Source: Ohtaekwangia sp036568665 (GTDB lineage: Bacteria > Bacteroidota > Bacteroidia > Cytophagales > Cyclobacteriaceae). From it: a stretch of DNA of 64,000 bases. The translations under genes and the position numbers were made by a program. The notes beneath the pieces are model-generated. The model had not been told where the DNA came from, did no database searches, and worked only from the letters and a program-made list of their open reading frames with translations. Positions 19,901 to 28,017 of this stretch are shown in pieces. Position 1 is the stretch's first letter; the number at the start of each line of letters is the position of its first letter. The DNA lies in assembly GCF_036568665.1 (NCBI RefSeq), contig NZ_DATCSD010000050.1, positions 1 through 64,000 on the forward strand. The letters run 5' to 3'.

Positions 19901-20204
19901 TTAATGTCTCGCCAAGTTTAAGGTTGATGTTTTCAAGCTTCTCCACCTGGTAGCCAATAAAAGTTATCGTGGCATCATACGGTCCGCCAGGATTCAGATT
20001 TCGTAAGGTATAGCGCCCGTCAGCGTTGGTAGATACACCATAAACAGTATTGGTTGGTTTATATACCAATTGTATAGTAGCACCCGGAAGATCTTCACCT
20101 TTGGCATCGGTAATTTTACCGCTAATAGAGCTGGTCGTTATCTGGGCATGTATCAGTAAAGGAGTAAATATAAATAAGCAAATAGATAATAATATCGTTC
20201 TCAT
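16950..20204 (-). CDS. TonB-dependent outer-membrane receptor, Oar-like
   Basis: The 1084-residue protein has a signal peptide (MRTILLSICLFIFTPLLIHA), then a carboxypeptidase-regulatory-like domain at about residues 24-115 (SISGKITDAKGEDLPGATI ... NADGRYTLRNL). The plug domain carries NSVSKEQIQTLPTLSRSFSDF and the long beta-barrel ends in an aromatic residue (GVRYSF). This layout is that of Oar-like receptors, which transport or interact with large ligands using TonB energy. There is no SusD-like gene beside it, so a polysaccharide-utilisation role is not supported. A small possible membrane-protein frame lies 87 nt upstream on the same strand. The substrate is unknown. Confidence 0.93.
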   Translation of the reverse strand: MRTILLSICLFIFTPLLIHAQITTSSISGKITDAKGEDLPGATIQLVYKPTNTVYGVSTNADGRYTLRNLNPGGPYDATITFIGYQVEKLENINLKLGETLKLDVQLKEESTTLQEVQVVADNILDLNKTGASNSVSKEQIQTLPTLSRSFSDFTRLTPQASNNSFAGTNFRYNNITLDGAINNDAIGFSPSLGGVSGTANQPGSSTRTNSFSLDAIQEVQVQLAPYDVTLGNFTGGSVNAVSRSGSNNVTGSVYGFGRNAAITGKYKGNDKVGDGSISNAYHDYQTGFRVGFPLVKDKLFWFTNEEITRSQIPVFFPAGAPNYFMTTDIANQIINKLKTLPASIYNPAGGYDPGATQDYNIYSKSVKFFNRLDWVINKNHSLAIRNNSVISEASNLERSTTEFQFGNYDFIQKNHNISTVAELKSRFGNTTSNSLILGYTDITDRRNPTGTIFPQIQINGIGSGHALLGTNREAAVFNMRQRTFEFTDNLRWFTGNHSFTLGTHNEFYKIDYTFINSYNGRFDYASLADFLADNPSRMRAIYNPGDNSLSNNLANSPAKFNISMNSIYIQDEFAATNKLVLTYGLRADITIMPNTPPTDSHALFPNPPANYGTTYTYNNPVATNNNKFFGQVYISPRIGFNYDVKGDKSLVLRGGSGVFTGRIPFAWLGYAYVNDGKTYSALDLNPPKAGTPIPTDPTQFKNFAAANGSANRNELDLIDKNFQMPRMWRSSFAADIMLGNGYKLTLEALYTKTLKDVQIKQINLKDSVYYAATDINHQQPLYLSGGSTGNRVSNNFSSIYLITNTTKGQRYSLTAQLSKQYPFGLGFMAAYTYGQSKDILNGIRNSPESGWQLNQALNPNNPGLTYSNFDIRHRIVATVQYKKSWNEKLTSYISLISTNQSGSPFTWVNTANSNLSRSGQQVDLMFIPASADQINLVDKKNADGSITTAAQQYADLADFINKDPYLSKHKGEFTERNAARTPWNNLLDLRLMQDVNFKVGQKTHQLQITFDVINFSNMLNKNWGRVYFTPNTQNSSVDMGLRVTRANNSTAQPAYTFTRPTTSYSIDQFSSRWQGQLGVRYSF

Positions 20205-20291
20205 TGAAAGACGAGTTTTGTGATCATAAATAAAGTATACTTTTGAAAGTGTCTGCGAGCGGGGAATGCAGACTATAGCACCGATTGAAAA

Positions 20292-20603
20292 TCAGGCATC
20301 GGAATTTACAGCTACTTCTGCAGGAGTAGTGCTATAGCACCGTGGTTCGTGCTGGCTGCTGTTTAACGTGAGTGTTTTATCAGATATAGTATCGGGAGCG
20401 ACTTGTATAGGTGCTGCCCACGGTCTTCGCCCAACCTGGATTGACAGTTCGTGCGCTGTCTCCAATGCTATATCATAAAATTCAACTTCGTCCTCTTCCA
20501 GGCACTGGCTAAAATCTATATTGAGCAGACAGGCGTCTGTTGCAACGAAGAGGATAAGCGCATACAGGAATGGTTTCACTTCTCTTTGAAAAATCTGCCC
20601 CAA
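20292..20603 (-). CDS. Small putative membrane-anchored hypothetical protein
   Basis: A 103-codon frame without an ATG; the first possible starts are TTG at 20603 and GTG at 20579. The N-terminal third is hydrophobic (PFLYALILFVATDACLL) and could be a signal or anchor sequence. It is followed by an acidic segment (CLEEDEVEFYDIAL) and a polar tail. It has two cysteines in the first 35 residues. It lies upstream of the TonB-dependent receptor on the same strand, which is the best reason to consider it real. It could equally be a spurious frame. I do not recognise the family. Confidence 0.4.
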   Translation of the reverse strand: MGQIFQREVKPFLYALILFVATDACLLNIDFSQCLEEDEVEFYDIALETAHELSIQVGRRPWAAPIQVAPDTISDKTLTLNSSQHEPRCYSTTPAEVAVNSDA

Positions 20604-20942
20604 AGGTCATAAAAAGAATGAAGGCTGTGTGTTGCTAAATCGTTAAATGAGACGAAATGCTTAATATTAAAATAACATTCAATCCTTTACGGAAAGGCGA
20701 TAATTACCAGTAACGATAGCACTGCATTTTTGAAATACGCTAAATTCCAAAGCGTGAATGACTCAGAACTCAGGAAAAATTTATACGATACAGGGAACGC
20801 TCCTGATAAAGGTATAGTTATGCTGTAATTATAAATTCAGACACACTCACACACTCACTTCCTGTACTTAGGGGAGCCGGTAGTTTTTGAAAATAACACG
20901 ACAACTATTTTTGATGATTGAACTTTACGCTATTTATACTCT
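20604..20942. other. Intergenic region between receptor-side small ORF and permease
   Basis: No gene is seen in this divergent spacer. It contains CA-rich direct repeats (ACACTCACACACTCAC around 20843) and, close to the permease, the promoter-like boxes listed separately. Confidence 0.5.
20886..20913 (+). promoter_or_regulatory. Candidate Bacteroidota promoter of the APC permease
   Basis: TTTG at 20886-20889 and TATTTTTG at 20906-20913 match the -33 (TTTG) and -7 (TAnnTTTG) boxes, spaced 16 bp instead of the usual 19 or so. The -7 box ends 29 nt before the ATG at 20943. Confidence 0.5.
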
Positions 20943-22262
20943 ATGTCTGAACCGTTGAAAGAGAGACGGTTGGGACTCTTGCAAGCCACCGCGATCAATA
21001 TGACCGACATGGTAGGGATCGGTCCCTTTATAACCCTGCCCATGGTGATTGGCATCATGAATGGTCCTTATTTTTTATATGCATGGCTGGCCGGTGCTAT
21101 ACTTTCTATTATCGATGCATTAGTATGGAGTGAGTTGGGCGCTGCCTATCCCCTTGCCGGTGGATCCTATAATTTTCTGAAAGAAGCTTTCCCTTCCCGA
21201 AAGGTAGGCAAAGTCATGAGCTTCTTGTTTGTATGGCAAACGCTTATACAGGCTCCGTTGGTAATTGCATCGGCAGCGATCGGGTTTGCTTCGTATTTCT
21301 CATATCTCACTCCGCTCACTCCGTGGGAAAGTAAAATGGTGAGTGGTGCTGTTGTAATTGTTATCGTGGTTCTGCTGTTCCGTAAAATTGAAGACATCGG
21401 TAAGATTAGTGTGCTGTTGTGGATCGTTGTGATCGGCACCATCCTCTGGATCATCGGACAAGGTATGACGCACGGAAATTTTCTATTGCCGCTGCAAACA
21501 ATCAATAACGGTATTACACTCAATCATGGTTTTGCAGCCGCTATCGGTTTTGCTTCTGTAAAAACAGTGTATAGTTACCTGGGCTACTATAACGTTTGCC
21601 ACCTGGGGGGTGATATTATAGACCCTTCGCGAAATATACCCCGGAGTATGTTGATGTCGATTGCCGGTATATTTGTGCTTTACATGTTAATGAACATCAG
21701 TATCGTTAGTGTTATACCCTGGCACGAAGCGATGCAGAGTGAGTATGTTATCAGCTTGTTCATGCATCGCCTGGGCGGTCCGTTGGCGGGCAAGATCATT
21801 ACAGCACTCATTTTACTGGTTGCCTTTGCATCGGTGTTCTCCGCTACATTAGGCTATAGTCGTATACCGTATGCCGCAGCAGTAGATGGCGCTTTCTTTA
21901 AAGTATTCGCCCGTGTGCACCCACGGGGAAATTTTCCATATGTATCTATCCTGTTCCTGGGCACAGTAGCATTTATATTCAGTTTGCTCTTCCGGTTAAG
22001 CGATGTTATCAGTGCTATTCTGGCCATGCGTATACTCGTTCAGTTTATCGGACAGGCGGTAGGACTGCTGTTGCTGGCTAACAATAAGCGCAAACACTTC
22101 CCTTATAAAATGCCTTTCTTCCCTGTGCCGGTGTATATAGCTATTGTCATGTGGTTATGCATTCTGATTTCCACCGGTATAAAGATGGTGGCGGCCGGTG
22201 TTGGTATTATTACACTGGGTTTACTGGTATATTTTATAAAGGACAAAATGCAACGCCGTTAA
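20943..22262 (+). CDS. APC-family amino-acid permease
   Basis: The 439-residue integral inner-membrane protein has about twelve hydrophobic helices. The start (RRLGLLQATAINMTDMVGIGPFITLPMVIG) contains the broken TM1 with the G-x-G unwinding region of APC/LeuT-fold transporters. TM2-TM3 (SELGAAYPLAGGSYNFLKEAF) is the hallmark A-E/Y-P-x-x-G-G-x-Y of amino acid/polyamine antiporters. It most likely imports or exchanges an amino acid or amine. It stands alone behind a promoter-like sequence. No binding-site comparison is possible by eye, so the substrate is open. Confidence 0.9.
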   Translation: MSEPLKERRLGLLQATAINMTDMVGIGPFITLPMVIGIMNGPYFLYAWLAGAILSIIDALVWSELGAAYPLAGGSYNFLKEAFPSRKVGKVMSFLFVWQTLIQAPLVIASAAIGFASYFSYLTPLTPWESKMVSGAVVIVIVVLLFRKIEDIGKISVLLWIVVIGTILWIIGQGMTHGNFLLPLQTINNGITLNHGFAAAIGFASVKTVYSYLGYYNVCHLGGDIIDPSRNIPRSMLMSIAGIFVLYMLMNISIVSVIPWHEAMQSEYVISLFMHRLGGPLAGKIITALILLVAFASVFSATLGYSRIPYAAAVDGAFFKVFARVHPRGNFPYVSILFLGTVAFIFSLLFRLSDVISAILAMRILVQFIGQAVGLLLLANNKRKHFPYKMPFFPVPVYIAIVMWLCILISTGIKMVAAGVGIITLGLLVYFIKDKMQRR

Positions 22263-22392
22263 GGTCGCTTCCGGAAAGACAAGAGTGTAATAGAATGCTG
22301 ATTGATTTGAAAGGCTTTATACTTCTGCCAACGGTTCACTAATTAAAGGTTGCAACGTATTTGCTACACGCAATTTGGAACAACGGAGAAGT

Positions 22393-22893
22393 TCAGTGGT
22401 AATTCATTATAAACTGCACCCTGCATTTAGCAGCATCTGCAGTTTTCAATGTTCCAACAATCTGGCTTAACGAGTCCCATAGATTCAGATAATCGAGGAT
22501 AATTCCTCTTTTACTCCGCTCCCGTTCTTCCGGAGTTTGATTGATCTCATCGATATCGCCCAAATCCTGAAGCAAATAGACAGGGCATAATTTACTTAGC
22601 TTGGTTCGGATCTTTTCAAAGAAGTCGATAGCAACAGTAGCTGGTGCAATGGCTGATATAGTTTGCATCTGATCATCGTCATCGTCAGGGAGAAACGCTG
22701 CGAAATAGCCACGCTCATCATCCGTCATAATCGACTCAAGCGAAAAAGGAATGCTGGTATATTTAACCAACTCAGACCCGAGCAGGATACTGGCTATAGA
22801 ATTGTCTTGTTCGGAGATACCGATCTCTGTTATTGACTGAGCGAACTCATCCTCGCCCCAAGATATTCTAATAGTAATTGCTACATCTGCCAT
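22393..22893 (-). CDS. Hypothetical protein, acidic, Bacteroidota-type
   Basis: A 166-residue frame with an ATG at 22893 and ordinary composition. It has no signal peptide, no membrane helix and no motif I recognise. It contains an acidic loop (LPDDDDDQMQ, about residues 68-77), a helix-rich middle (AIDFFEKIRTKLSKL) and a basic/acidic turn (TPEERERSKRG). It is isolated, separated from the convergent permease by about 130 nt. The coding look (codon usage, start, no competing frame) supports a real cytoplasmic protein, but no function can be given. Confidence 0.6.
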   Translation of the reverse strand: MADVAITIRISWGEDEFAQSITEIGISEQDNSIASILLGSELVKYTSIPFSLESIMTDDERGYFAAFLPDDDDDQMQTISAIAPATVAIDFFEKIRTKLSKLCPVYLLQDLGDIDEINQTPEERERSKRGIILDYLNLWDSLSQIVGTLKTADAAKCRVQFIMNYH

Positions 22894-23277
22894 ATAATTA
22901 ACGTGGTGGTTTCTCGGTTCAGTTAATATGGAGTATACGTACCCCAGTTGAAATGAGTTTAACTAAAAGTACTACAACGTAAATTATTTTCTAAATAGTA
23001 TATAGAGATTATAAAGGTTTAATCTGTATCTAATAAATAGATCATTTTACATTAAGAAAATATTAAGATTATATACCTAACTATGGGGGATATAAATTTT
23101 CATACCAACACAGTTGTCCGTTGCCGCACAAGTACATCCCAAAACCGGGAAACGGTCAACAACACCACTCATAGCACTATAATTTTTCATTCATCTGAAT
23201 GAGTACTTATTACGGTATACCTTAAATCAGACAGAGGGTTACAACCCGGAAAATTATTTTTATATAACCAGATATTT
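22894..23277. other. A+T-rich intergenic region without genes
   Basis: The 384 bases between divergent genes are strongly A+T rich, especially around 22980-23060, and contain no reading frame of note. It presumably carries the promoters of the hypothetical gene and the VOC gene. I see no conserved element, hairpin with a T run, or repeat. Confidence 0.5.
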
Positions 23278-23691
23278 ATGGATAAAAAGACACCATCAAC
23301 CTCGATGCCTCCTATACGATTGGAAGGTATTCAACCCATTTTGTACGTGAAGAGCATGGCGATGAGTCGAGCTTTCTATGTTGGTGTGCTCGGCTTTACG
23401 GAAGCACCTTGGGGTGATGACAGCTTCACCAGTGTTAATCGGGATGGCACTGGTATCTACTTGTGCCAGGGTGCGCAGGGCAATCCGGGTACCTGGTTGT
23501 GGATTGGCTTCGATGGAGATATAGAAGAGCTATATAATTACCTCCGGAAGAATGACGTAACCATACGAATGCCGCCCGGAAATTTTTCATGGGCACTGGA
23601 GATGCACATAGAAGATCCGGACGGACATATACTTCGCTTTGGTAAAGAACCTGACTCTTCCCAACCCTTCCTGGATCGACCATCCAGATAA
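23278..23691 (+). CDS. VOC-family (glyoxalase/bleomycin-resistance-like) protein
   Basis: The 137-residue protein has the paired beta-alpha-beta-beta-beta pattern of the vicinal oxygen chelate fold: IQPILYVKSMAMSRAFYVGVLGFTEAPW, then FTSVNRDGTGIYLCQG, and finally WALEMHIEDPDGHILRFGKE, the typical D-P-(D/N)-G-(H/N)-x-(I/L) end. Such small VOC proteins bind drugs such as bleomycin or act as dioxygenases or isomerases. Because the fold needs eight strands, it probably works as a homodimer. The N-terminal dozen residues look disordered. Confidence 0.8.
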   Translation: MDKKTPSTSMPPIRLEGIQPILYVKSMAMSRAFYVGVLGFTEAPWGDDSFTSVNRDGTGIYLCQGAQGNPGTWLWIGFDGDIEELYNYLRKNDVTIRMPPGNFSWALEMHIEDPDGHILRFGKEPDSSQPFLDRPSR

Positions 23692-23723
23692 TTTTTCAGC
23701 GTTATCCTGCTATATTTTTTAGG

Positions 23724-24536
23724 CTATGCGGATTTGTTCTTATACTCTGGCTGCGGGTAGTTTTCGTTATACCCGGGTTGCTTGAGCAGATGATAGGTTG
23801 TTTCCTTCTTTTTCTTTTGTGTAAGATGGAGATAACGTTGCAGTTTCAATTTATAGGCATCGTATACAATTACAATGACCAGCAGAGAGCAGACCACATA
23901 GAATAGTTTGAATTGGAGTGACTGGTAAGTAAGACTGGCTATAACGGCCCCCGCTATATATGATACCGTTATAGCAGCAATGAGCTTAGCTTTTCCGGTA
24001 AGTTCTGGCGTATTCCGAAATTGTTTCTTCGTAAACATTGACAGTAATATACCCAGATCAGTAGTGGCGCCAGTCAAGTGTGTTGTTTTTACAGCAAAGT
24101 TAGAGATGCTGGCAGTCAATCCATTTTGCAATCCCATAGCAAATAGCATCAACGACAATAGAGCTTCAGTTTCGGAGAGTGTTTCCTGGTAAAAGAACTG
24201 GCCATATACTCCTACACCAAGCAAGCAAAGTATCTCCAGCACCAGCGGCATAGCGTGCGCTATATATTTATTCCGGTTGATGTGGATGATGATGAGGTTA
24301 GAAGTAAAACTGCCAAGAAAGAAAAGTCCGATCCAGCCGGCCACTACCAGCACCTGATAATAATCACCTCTTCCTATTTCTGCCGCGAAGATGGCAAAGT
24401 AGCCGGTTACATTCGAGGAGAACGACAGGAAAATAAGAAAGGAAGCAACGTTTACCATACCGGCTGTAAAAGCGGTGAGTATACCCAAGCGGATATTATC
24501 AGCCAGGTTTCTGCTATTACTATATCTTCGTAGCAC
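23724..24536 (-). CDS. DUF1275 (YoaK-like) integral membrane protein
   Basis: The 270-residue inner-membrane protein has about six hydrophobic helices. The signature GILTAFTAGMVNVASFLIF ... SSNVTGYFAIFAAEIGRG and the later GLQNGLTA / TTHLTGATTDLG are the two conserved N-V-x-G / T-H-(L/M)-T-G segments of DUF1275. The function of the family is not established. The first codon is GTG at 24536, two bases after the stop of the preceding gene, so translation is probably coupled. A polar, lysine-rich tail follows the last helix. Confidence 0.8.
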   Translation of the reverse strand: MLRRYSNSRNLADNIRLGILTAFTAGMVNVASFLIFLSFSSNVTGYFAIFAAEIGRGDYYQVLVVAGWIGLFFLGSFTSNLIIIHINRNKYIAHAMPLVLEILCLLGVGVYGQFFYQETLSETEALLSLMLFAMGLQNGLTASISNFAVKTTHLTGATTDLGILLSMFTKKQFRNTPELTGKAKLIAAITVSYIAGAVIASLTYQSLQFKLFYVVCSLLVIVIVYDAYKLKLQRYLHLTQKKKKETTYHLLKQPGYNENYPQPEYKNKSA

Positions 24537-24538
24537 GT

Positions 24539-25000
24539 TTATCTTTTAAAAGTTAATTTAGCAACACCACGCACCTGCATATCTGAATCAAAGTTCAGCA
24601 CCATCTGTTCGCTTGTAAGTTCCGTAAGATTATAGTGTTCGATCATGTGATCGTGATACTCCAGTTCGAGTATATGTCCCCGACCCTTGATCTTCCATTT
24701 CACCTCGGTCTTTGCAGAGGCTCCTTGCAGAACTAATATTCCGTTCGGACGAAAAAGCCATTGCTCTGCTGAGTGAATGATGAGATGTTTACCGAGTTGA
24801 TCTTTTACTACCTGCGATATTGGTTCCTGGCGCCTGAGTTTTTCCAGGTCTTTCCGCGCGTGCACCCGCTCGTATTCCCAGGCTTGTTCACGCCACGAAC
24901 CAACGATCAACTGCTCCGGACTTTGTATCCGTTGTCTGGCCCAAACCAGTCCGGTAATGATAAGCACCAAAACACCTGAAATTATAAAGCCTGCTTTCAT
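24539..25000 (-). CDS. Membrane-anchored lipocalin-like hypothetical protein
   Basis: A 153-residue protein with an N-terminal hydrophobic helix (IISGVLVLIITGLVWA) and a periplasmic portion. The pattern LIVGSWREQAWEYERV followed by alternating strands (EQWLFRPNGILVLQG, WKIKGRGHILELEYHD, EQMVLNFDSDMQVRGVAKLTF) resembles the G-x-W and beta-barrel layout of Bacteroidota lipocalin-like proteins. This is an inference from pattern only. It lies 34 nt after the USP-like gene and 2 nt before the DUF1275 gene, so the three are probably one transcript. Confidence 0.55.
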   Translation of the reverse strand: MKAGFIISGVLVLIITGLVWARQRIQSPEQLIVGSWREQAWEYERVHARKDLEKLRRQEPISQVVKDQLGKHLIIHSAEQWLFRPNGILVLQGASAKTEVKWKIKGRGHILELEYHDHMIEHYNLTELTSEQMVLNFDSDMQVRGVAKLTFKR

Positions 25001-25034
25001 AATCTATACTATATATGATTATCTGTAACTGCGT

Positions 25035-25517
25035 CTATAGCGGGCTTGTGAGTAACCCGGCCAGCAGATCGCTTTCAGAAATATACTCCGTCTGTTCAAG
25101 CTCAATAGCTCTAACAGCCACCCCGCTTTTCAGTATGAGAGGAATTGGATTTAAGCTATTCTCATCCAGACGAAAAGTATAAGAACGAGGTATCAATACT
25201 TCCTCTACTTTATGCAATTCTGCCAACGTGCGGAAAGCATCTGTGCTTCGTCCATGAAATACTTCGAAACGTATATTCCGAATTTTTTCAGGATACTTAT
25301 TCTGGATCATTGCACACCCGTCACGAAACTCCTGGCTCATCGCTTCATCGAGCATCTTCTGCGGAGAATAGAATAACAGCTCTGTGATAGAGTCTGGCAT
25401 CAGTGCACTGTACAGGAACATCACATCGAGTTCCCTGCTTTCAGATACGGCCGCGTGCCTCAGCAGCAACAAAGGCATTACGGTAAAATCGGTTGGTATT
25501 AAAATAGTCTTGCGCAT
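25035..25517 (-). CDS. Universal-stress-protein-like (UspA-fold) protein
   Basis: The 160-residue protein starts MRKTILIPTDFTVMPLLLLRHA, the typical first strand and helix of UspA-fold proteins in Bacteroidota. Unlike ATP-binding USPs, it has no G-x2-G-x9-G-(S/T) loop near its end; the corresponding part reads VEEVLIPRSYTF. It is therefore either a non-nucleotide-binding member or a divergent relative. It begins 112 nt after the histidine kinase gene and probably belongs to the same stress-related unit. Confidence 0.6.
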   Translation of the reverse strand: MRKTILIPTDFTVMPLLLLRHAAVSESRELDVMFLYSALMPDSITELLFYSPQKMLDEAMSQEFRDGCAMIQNKYPEKIRNIRFEVFHGRSTDAFRTLAELHKVEEVLIPRSYTFRLDENSLNPIPLILKSGVAVRAIELEQTEYISESDLLAGLLTSPL

Positions 25518-25629
25518 ATAATTTTTCTTTTGCGCAAGGTGGCATCGAGGCGTTAGGATGGTCTAAGAACGAAATTAGAATGTGATTGAAACAACATTAA
25601 AATCTGTTAAGAAAACCATCGGTTCCATA

Positions 25630-27009
25630 TTATGCGTTGATATTCCGGATATTGGCAAAGGGAAATGTTAGCCGTACCGTTGTGCCTTCGTTTACACGCG
25701 AGTTAACCACAATAGTCCCCCGGTGCTGCCGTACTATGTTTCTGGCCAACGGAAGACCTATACCATAGCCTTCAAAGTTTTGTGTGTTGGAGGCGCGATA
25801 GAATGGATCATAAATATACTTGAGCTCCGACTCCGGTATACCAATGCCAACATCTTTTACTACGATTACCACGTGCTCATCGGTAGTGCCTATAGAAAGC
25901 GTAACAACTTTATTGGAAGAATATTTACAGGCGTTGCTTACGATGTTGGAAATAGCCAGGTGCAGCAGTTGCGCATTTCCCAGTATCTTTAGCTTCAGCG
26001 GATTATCAGGTATCAGGCTAAGGTCTATATATACTTTGTTTCGGGGATTAAGCCGGTCTATCGTTTCTTTTACATCCCACAACAGTTGGTCTACACGCAG
26101 AATCTCCATCTTTTGCTTTTTGCCATCAAAACCTGTTTGAGCAAGGAATAAAAGTGATCGCGTAATCCGTTCCAGCCGTTCGGCTTCCTTCAGAATGATG
26201 TTGAGCGACTCGCGATACTCTTCGGGATCGCGGCTCTTGGAAAGTGCTACATCGGCTTCTCCAATAATACCGGTGAGTGGTGTTCCTAACTCATGCGATG
26301 CGTTGCTGATAAAATTATTCTGCGTAGCGAACGATGTTTCCAAACGATCCAGCATCGTATTAAAGGTCATCTTCAATTCATTCACATCATCATGAATGCT
26401 GGACGTTGTGAGACGCAAATGCAGGTTCTGTGAATTGATCTCTTTTACCTGGTTGGTAATTTCACGCACCGGGTTAAATACATATCTCGAAAAAACAACA
26501 GAAACTGAAAACACGAGCAGCGAAACAGAAATGATTGCCAGTAACAGAATACGCCTGAGATTTACCAGGTGATGCGAGTAGTAATAGTTTTCTGCGGATA
26601 CGATAACAATATAGGAGCGATTATCTTTCTGATACAGGATGCCCGAAAAAAACACATTATCCTTTTGATATCGTGATACCTGCCCCGCTATAATATCGTT
26701 GAAGAATGCTTCCGGTAAATGCAGCTCCTCACCTTCCTTCTGAAAGTTTTTGTTTTCGGTAATTTCAAATATATAGTCTTCTTCCTTCGGTAATTTTTCC
26801 AGTATACGGTCGCGCATTTGTTGAAATGCTGTGGCTGATTCATTCTCCAGCATAATGCCGGCCGCTACGGCAGCGCGGGTTTCAAGTCGCTTGTAGAAAT
26901 CGGTAAAAGTATATTTGATAACGAAGTAATAAACTGCACCACTCAGCACAATCATAATGGCAAGCGTTATCAGAAAGAACGTAAGCGCTATGCGTGTCCG
27001 GGTCTTCAT
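25630..27009 (-). CDS. Sensor histidine kinase with HAMP domain
   Basis: The 459-residue protein has TM1 at about residues 8-30, a periplasmic domain of about 120 residues and TM2 at about 153-175. A HAMP linker (177-230) leads to the HisKA box NASHELGTPLTG with His239. The ATPase N box (HLAISNIVSNACKYS), G1 (DVGIGIP) and G2 (GYGIGLPLAR) are intact. It autophosphorylates and passes the phosphate to the response regulator encoded just upstream. Its ATG overlaps that gene's TGA by four bases (ATGA), so the pair is translationally coupled. The stimulus is not evident. Confidence 0.95.
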   Translation of the reverse strand: MKTRTRIALTFFLITLAIMIVLSGAVYYFVIKYTFTDFYKRLETRAAVAAGIMLENESATAFQQMRDRILEKLPKEEDYIFEITENKNFQKEGEELHLPEAFFNDIIAGQVSRYQKDNVFFSGILYQKDNRSYIVIVSAENYYYSHHLVNLRRILLLAIISVSLLVFSVSVVFSRYVFNPVREITNQVKEINSQNLHLRLTTSSIHDDVNELKMTFNTMLDRLETSFATQNNFISNASHELGTPLTGIIGEADVALSKSRDPEEYRESLNIILKEAERLERITRSLLFLAQTGFDGKKQKMEILRVDQLLWDVKETIDRLNPRNKVYIDLSLIPDNPLKLKILGNAQLLHLAISNIVSNACKYSSNKVVTLSIGTTDEHVVIVVKDVGIGIPESELKYIYDPFYRASNTQNFEGYGIGLPLARNIVRQHRGTIVVNSRVNEGTTVRLTFPFANIRNINA

Positions 27010-27698
27010 TCTTCTTTTAAAACATATCCCATTCCTATAACAGTATGAATAACACGCAACGTATTGTTCTGTTCCAGCTTCTTTCGCAGGTAGTTTACAT
27101 ATACATCCACTACATTTGTTCCCATATCAAAGTCTACACCCCATACCTGGTCCAGTATTTCCGTCCGTGAAAGAACACGTGTCGGATTTTTCATAAACAA
27201 AAGTAATAGACGATATTCGGTTGAAGTAAATGTAATCACCGAGTCGCCACGCTTTACAATCTTGGTGAGATCATTCAACTCAATATCAGCAAACCGGTAT
27301 AGGTAAGGTTCGGTTGTTGGAGTGAGTTGTGCCGGATCTGTTCTTCGCAGTAATGATTTTATCCGCGCCTGTAACTCAATGAATTTAAAGGGCTTTACGA
27401 GGTAATCGTCAGCTCCTGTTTCAAGTCCCAGCACTATATTTTCGGCGGTACCCAACGCGGTGAGAAACAGTATGGCCACTTTTTTATTATAGCTTCGTAT
27501 CTCTTTGCATATCTCCAGGCCGTTCTTATCCGGCAGCATAATGTCGAGTATAATAACATCATACTCGTACGTCATGGCCATATGGGCTCCCTGACTGCCG
27601 TTGAGCGCGACACTCACTTCGTAGCCCTCTTCCGAAAGTCCTTTCTTGATGAAAGATACCACGCTACTCTCGTCTTCTATTAACAGAATCCGTTTCAT
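27006..27698 (-). CDS. OmpR/PhoB-family response regulator
   Basis: The 230-residue DNA-binding regulator has an N-terminal receiver with the acidic pair (LIEDE), phospho-acceptor Asp52 (IILDIMLPDKNG), the switch Thr/Ser strand (LFLTALG) and Lys in DYLVKPF. The C-terminal winged helix ends VWGVDFDMGTNVVDVYVNYLRKKLE and VIHTVIGMGYVL, typical of OmpR/PhoB. It is the first gene of the two-component unit and starts 319 bp from the divergent OsmC gene. Confidence 0.96.
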   Translation of the reverse strand: MKRILLIEDESSVVSFIKKGLSEEGYEVSVALNGSQGAHMAMTYEYDVIILDIMLPDKNGLEICKEIRSYNKKVAILFLTALGTAENIVLGLETGADDYLVKPFKFIELQARIKSLLRRTDPAQLTPTTEPYLYRFADIELNDLTKIVKRGDSVITFTSTEYRLLLLFMKNPTRVLSRTEILDQVWGVDFDMGTNVVDVYVNYLRKKLEQNNTLRVIHTVIGMGYVLKEE

Positions 27699-28017
27699 GT
27701 ATTACTGTTCAGTGATGCCAAAATAAGTAAAATACTTTTTATTGATTCATTTTCCGTGCGGGGCAGCGCTCGCCTTCCGCTAAATGATATGCTTCGCTCC
27801 CTCTGTTGACCAGTTGAAGAATGCCGGATTGTATTGTAAAAAACTACCGGCTCCTGTTGAATAAAGAATCATCAACGAGTATCAAACCAATATACCTGTC
27901 CGATAAATTTACATCCGGTGAAAAACGAGAATTGTAATCGACAAAATTCGTTAGTAGATTGTTGCCTGGATCACAAACAACTCAAACTATATTTTACATT
28001 AACTAAATGTTATCACT
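27699..28017. other. Divergent intergenic region between response regulator and OsmC genes
   Basis: No gene is visible in these 319 bases. The region must contain two divergent promoters and would be a natural binding site for the response regulator, but I could not identify a clear tandem repeat of the PhoB/OmpR type. Confidence 0.5.
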
